This document shows positions 7,285-9,241 of a stretch of 9,241 nucleotides of DNA, in pieces. The DNA lies in contig UQXC01000070.1 in NCBI GenBank assembly GCA_900544995.1, positions 1-9,241 of the forward strand, in the 5' to 3' direction. The notes beneath the pieces are model-generated. The model was not told the DNA's origin and searched no databases. It saw only the letters and a list, made by a program, of their open reading frames with translations. Within the stretch, counting starts at the first letter, position 1, and each line of letters opens with the position of its first letter. Both the position numbers and the translations under genes were made by a program. Source of the stretch: an uncultured Collinsella sp. Lineage in GTDB: Bacteria; Actinomycetota; Coriobacteriia; Coriobacteriales; Coriobacteriaceae.

Positions 7285-8955
7285 CTAAACCTCCATGACG
7301 ACCGGGATGATCATCGGACGAGTGCGCGTACGGCTCCAGATAAAGTTGGAGAGCGAGTCGCGCACGGCCTTGCGAATGGCATCGGAACCGCTGCTCGTAA
7401 AGCTGAACTTGCCCTTCTCGATCGTCTTCATAATGGACGCGGAGGCATCCTCGGAGAACTGGTCGTCGATGGCAAACGAGACGCCGCGGCCCGAGAACTC
7501 GATGGCCTCGATCTTCTTGTGCTTGAGCGAGACGATGGCAACAGCGGTAACCATACCGTCGTTGGCGAGCTTCTGACGATCACGCAAGACGATGGGGTCG
7601 GTATCGCCGATGCGCAGGCCGTCGACGTAAACGACGCCGGACTCGACGGGCGTACCGCGCTTAACGATACCGCCGCGCATCTCGAGCGTATCGCCGTTGT
7701 CGAGGATAAAGATATGATCGTCCTTGAGACCCATCTTGCGGGCCAGCTGGGCATGGGCGCGCAGATGCACGGCTTCACCGTGAACCGGCATAAAGTACGT
7801 GGGCTTGGCCATGGCCATCAGGAGCTTGAGCTCCTCCTGGCTACCGTGACCGGAAACGTGAACGAGAGCGCGGTTCTTATCCCACACGTCGCAGCCGAGC
7901 TTGGCCAGGCTGTTGACGACCTGCTGGACGGCTTTCTCATTGCCGGGAACAGGAGTTGCCGAGAGGATAACGGTATCGCCCTCGTGGATGGAGAGCGTCT
8001 TGTGCTCGCCATTGGCCATGCGGGACAGGGCCGACAGCGGCTCGCCCTGCGAACCGGTGCACATGACGACAATCTTGTCGTCAGGCAGGTTATCAATGTC
8101 AAAGGCATCGATGATATCGGCGTCGTCGATGTTGAGGTAGCCAAGCTCGCGCGCCACGCGGGTGTTAGTGAGCATGGAGCGACCGGTCACAACGACCTTA
8201 CGGCCGCACTTGCGGGCAGCATCGCAGATCTGCTGCAAACGATGGATGTGGCTCGAGAACGACGCGACGAACACGCGGCCCGGAGCATTCTTGATGGCAT
8301 GCAGCAGGTTGGGACCAACCTCGGCCTCGGACTTGGTAAAGCCCGGAACCGTGGCGTTGGTGGAGTCGGAAAGCAGCAGGTCGATGCCCTGCTTGGCAAA
8401 GCGGCTGATAGCGGCATAGTCGGGCGTGACACCATCGATGGGCGTCTGGTCGAGCTTAAAGTCGCCGGTGTGCATAACGGTGCCCTGATTGGTGCGGATG
8501 AACACGCCCAGAGCGCCGGGGATAGAGTGCGTCATCGAGAAGAAATCGAGCGAGATGCCGCCGAGGTTGACATGGCTGCCACCCTTGACCTCGCGGAACT
8601 TGGGTGTGCGGATGCGGAACTCAGAAAGCTTGCCCTCGATAAAGCCAAGCGTCAGCTTGCTCGAGAAGATGGGCACCTTATTGTTGAGGTCCTGCAGCAG
8701 ATACGGAAGCGAACCGGTGTGGTCCTCGTGGCCGTGGGTGACGACGATACCGCGAAGCTTCTCCTCGTTCTCCAGAACATAAGTGTAGTCGGGAAGCACC
8801 AGGTCGATACCGGGCTGGGAGTCATCCGGGAACATGAGACCGGCGTCGACGAGCACCATGTCGTCGCCGCACTCGAAGACCGTCATGTTCTTACCGATGC
8901 CGTCAAGGCCGCCGAGCGGAATGATCTTCAAGGGAGATGATTTTTTAGCTGCCAT
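7285..8955 (-). CDS. rnj: Ribonuclease J (metallo-beta-lactamase/beta-CASP endo- and 5'-exoribonuclease)
   Basis: Cytosolic RNase, 556 residues, typical of RNase J (about 555), acting in mRNA decay and rRNA maturation. The metallo-beta-lactamase zinc motif is HGHEDH at 74-79, with further ligands His143, Asp165 and His392 in FMPVHGEAVH. The beta-CASP insert carries SSHIHRLQQI (234-243), GSQGEPLSALSRMA (301-314) and VSGHGSQEE (367-375), with His370. The C-terminal domain (about 450-556) ends in the usual RTRPMIIPVVMEV. ATG at 8955 is chosen because its product MAAKKSSPLKIIPLGGLDGIG matches the family N-terminus. The frame stays open to an ATG at 9051, but those 32 extra residues look unlike RNase J and have no ribosome binding site. 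GAAAGGA (8970-8976) is 14 bases from the chosen start, longer than usual. It heads the gene block: the 286 bases before it hold no gene, and its last codons contain the ribosome binding site of ftsK. Whether it is J1- or J2-like cannot be decided from one copy. Confidence 0.96.
   Translation of the reverse strand: MAAKKSSPLKIIPLGGLDGIGKNMTVFECGDDMVLVDAGLMFPDDSQPGIDLVLPDYTYVLENEEKLRGIVVTHGHEDHTGSLPYLLQDLNNKVPIFSSKLTLGFIEGKLSEFRIRTPKFREVKGGSHVNLGGISLDFFSMTHSIPGALGVFIRTNQGTVMHTGDFKLDQTPIDGVTPDYAAISRFAKQGIDLLLSDSTNATVPGFTKSEAEVGPNLLHAIKNAPGRVFVASFSSHIHRLQQICDAARKCGRKVVVTGRSMLTNTRVARELGYLNIDDADIIDAFDIDNLPDDKIVVMCTGSQGEPLSALSRMANGEHKTLSIHEGDTVILSATPVPGNEKAVQQVVNSLAKLGCDVWDKNRALVHVSGHGSQEELKLLMAMAKPTYFMPVHGEAVHLRAHAQLARKMGLKDDHIFILDNGDTLEMRGGIVKRGTPVESGVVYVDGLRIGDTDPIVLRDRQKLANDGMVTAVAIVSLKHKKIEAIEFSGRGVSFAIDDQFSEDASASIMKTIEKGKFSFTSSGSDAIRKAVRDSLSNFIWSRTRTRPMIIPVVMEV
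7290..7294 (-). promoter_or_regulatory. Ribosome binding site that sets the TTG start of ftsK
   Basis: GGAGG on the minus strand lies six bases before TTG at 7283, inside the penultimate Glu and last Val codons of the RNase J gene. Its strength and spacing are the main reason to accept the TTG start, and they suggest that ftsK translation is coupled to that of RNase J. Confidence 0.75.
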
Positions 8956-8969
8956 AAGTGAGTGTTGTT

Positions 8970-8976
8970 TCCTTTC
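8970..8976 (-). promoter_or_regulatory. Ribosome binding site of the RNase J gene, unusually distant
   Basis: GAAAGGA (AGAAAGGA with the preceding base) on the minus strand can pair with the extreme 3' end of 16S rRNA. Fourteen bases separate it from the ATG at 8955, and no other start codon lies between. The 11-base string GAAAGGAAACA also occurs before yajQ, where the spacing is only six bases. Confidence 0.55.
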
Positions 8977-9043
8977 TTCGAAACGGGTCTGGAACAACCG
9001 ACGGGGCGCTTCTGGCAAACCGACCGCCGGGAACGTACAAACA

Positions 9044-9063
9044 TGCATCACAGAGTCGATGCA
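9044..9063 (-). promoter_or_regulatory. Small hairpin at the expected 5' end of the operon transcript
   Basis: TGCATC (9044-9049) and GATGCA (9058-9063) form a perfect 6-bp stem around an eight-base loop. If the candidate -10 box at 9075-9080 is used, transcription starts near 9068, putting this stem at the very 5' end of the mRNA, where it could protect against 5' attack. Function is inferred. Confidence 0.4.
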
Positions 9064-9074
9064 ATAACTACAGC

Positions 9075-9103
9075 ATCATACCCATTTGCCCACCAACAGA
9101 CCA
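9075..9103 (-). promoter_or_regulatory. Candidate sigma-70-type promoter of the RNase J-FtsK operon
   Basis: On the minus strand a near-consensus -10 box TATGAT (9075-9080) lies 17 bases after TGGTCT (9098-9103), a poor -35 match (3 of 6). The predicted start near 9068 gives a leader of about 113 bases. The -10 box is good, the -35 weak, and no experiment backs it. Confidence 0.45.
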
Positions 9104-9198
9104 CCCATGCATCAAAGCCCCATCTGAACCTGCGTATCCCACCGTTCTGGTCTCAGCGGCCCCGGCACGGGCTAAGTTTCCTGCTCTACAGTCCTGCT

Positions 9199-9235
9199 CA
9201 CGACGGAGGCCACATTAAGTGGCCTCCTGTTCGTG
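9199..9235. terminator. Strong stem-loop near the right edge, terminator-like but without a T-tract
   Basis: A perfect 9-bp stem, GGAGGCCAC (9205-9213) with GTGGCCTCC (9219-9227), has a five-base loop. CACGA (9199-9203) with TCGTG (9231-9235) extends it below a small internal loop. No run of T follows on either strand, so an intrinsic terminator of a gene to the right is only one reading; an end of a structured RNA or a leader element is another. The window stops too soon to decide. Confidence 0.45.
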
Positions 9236-9241
9236 CGGAAC

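Larger units (their letters stand above)
8956..9241. other. Non-coding region upstream of the RNase J gene
   Basis: No convincing gene is seen on either strand. On the minus strand it holds, in order of transcription, a strong hairpin (9199-9235), a candidate promoter (9075-9103), a small leader hairpin (9044-9063) and the ribosome binding site of the RNase J gene (8970-8976). The stretch 9104-9198 shows no feature I can name; it was compared by eye with T-box, TPP, cobalamin and SAM leaders without a match. Confidence 0.6.

Noticed and set aside
7111..8940. A 609-codon open frame on the plus strand opposite the RNase J gene
   Set aside because: Same cause: codon-aligned shadow of RNase J and the start of ftsK, with no recognisable domain.
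8956..9051. A 32-residue N-terminal extension of RNase J from ATG at 9051
   Set aside because: The frame is open but has no ribosome binding site, the residues do not look like RNase J, and the ATG at 8955 gives the standard family N-terminus.
4503..9051. A novel defence, mobile or biosynthetic system
   Set aside because: Every large frame is explained by a known housekeeping family in a known syntenic order. No transposase, integrase, repeat array, toxin-antitoxin pair or atypical-composition island was seen.
9132..9143. T-box-like GGTGGGATACGC on the minus strand upstream of the RNase J gene
   Set aside because: It matches only the first part of the T-box consensus, there is no matching antiterminator and terminator pair, and the downstream gene is not an aminoacyl-tRNA synthetase or amino-acid gene.
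9151..9159. CCGCTGAGA on the minus strand, reminiscent of a TPP riboswitch core
   Set aside because: The rest of the TPP aptamer (the conserved GAACCTGAT and AGCGTAGGGA-type parts) is not present in order, and the gene is unrelated to thiamine.
9215..9241. Eight codons and a TAA stop on the minus strand as the tail of an upstream gene
   Set aside because: Far too short to support, and it falls inside the strong hairpin; an upstream gene beyond the edge is possible but cannot be shown.

Overview
This window is a single block of seven co-directional housekeeping genes, all on the minus strand (read right to left). It looks like GC-rich chromosomal DNA from a Gram-positive bacterium. The protein sequences, the gene order and the scarcity of TTA, CTA and TCA codons suggest an actinobacterium, most likely a Coriobacteriia member such as Collinsella. 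That assignment is an inference from familiarity with the proteins, not from a marker gene. Both ends look like contig ends: the left end stops inside a gene next to a 13-base C run, and the right end stops inside or beside a structured non-coding region.

Order of transcription, right to left: a 286-bp non-coding region with a strong hairpin, a candidate promoter and a leader hairpin (9241-8956); RNase J (8955-7285); FtsK/SpoIIIE DNA translocase (7283-4503, TTG start); a RodZ-like helix-turn-helix membrane protein (4503-2995); YajQ nucleotide-binding protein (2968-2471); RimO methylthiotransferase (2443-1094); phosphatidylglycerophosphate synthase PgsA (1084-446, GTG start); and a CinA C-terminal-domain protein cut by the window edge (433-1). 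Gaps between genes run from a 1-base overlap to 27 bases. I see no terminator between them, so one operon is the simplest reading.

The genes cover RNA decay (RNase J), chromosome segregation at division (FtsK), cell shape (RodZ), ribosome modification (RimO), phospholipid synthesis (PgsA) and pyridine-nucleotide salvage (CinA/PncC type). The order resembles the Bacillus subtilis rnjB...spoIIIE...ymfM-pgsA-cinA-recA region, so it is an old syntenic block and recA may lie beyond the left edge.

I found no defence system, mobile element, CRISPR array or tRNA/rRNA gene. The parts most worth a second look are non-globular. FtsK has an exactly duplicated 12-residue basic motif in its acidic linker, with the two copies differing only at synonymous sites. 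RodZ has a long Arg/Gly/Tyr-rich cytoplasmic linker and an 18-nt tandem repeat coding its Asp/Thr tail. Smaller points are the two kinds of ribosome binding site in the operon, the structured region upstream of RNase J, and the homopolymer at the left edge.
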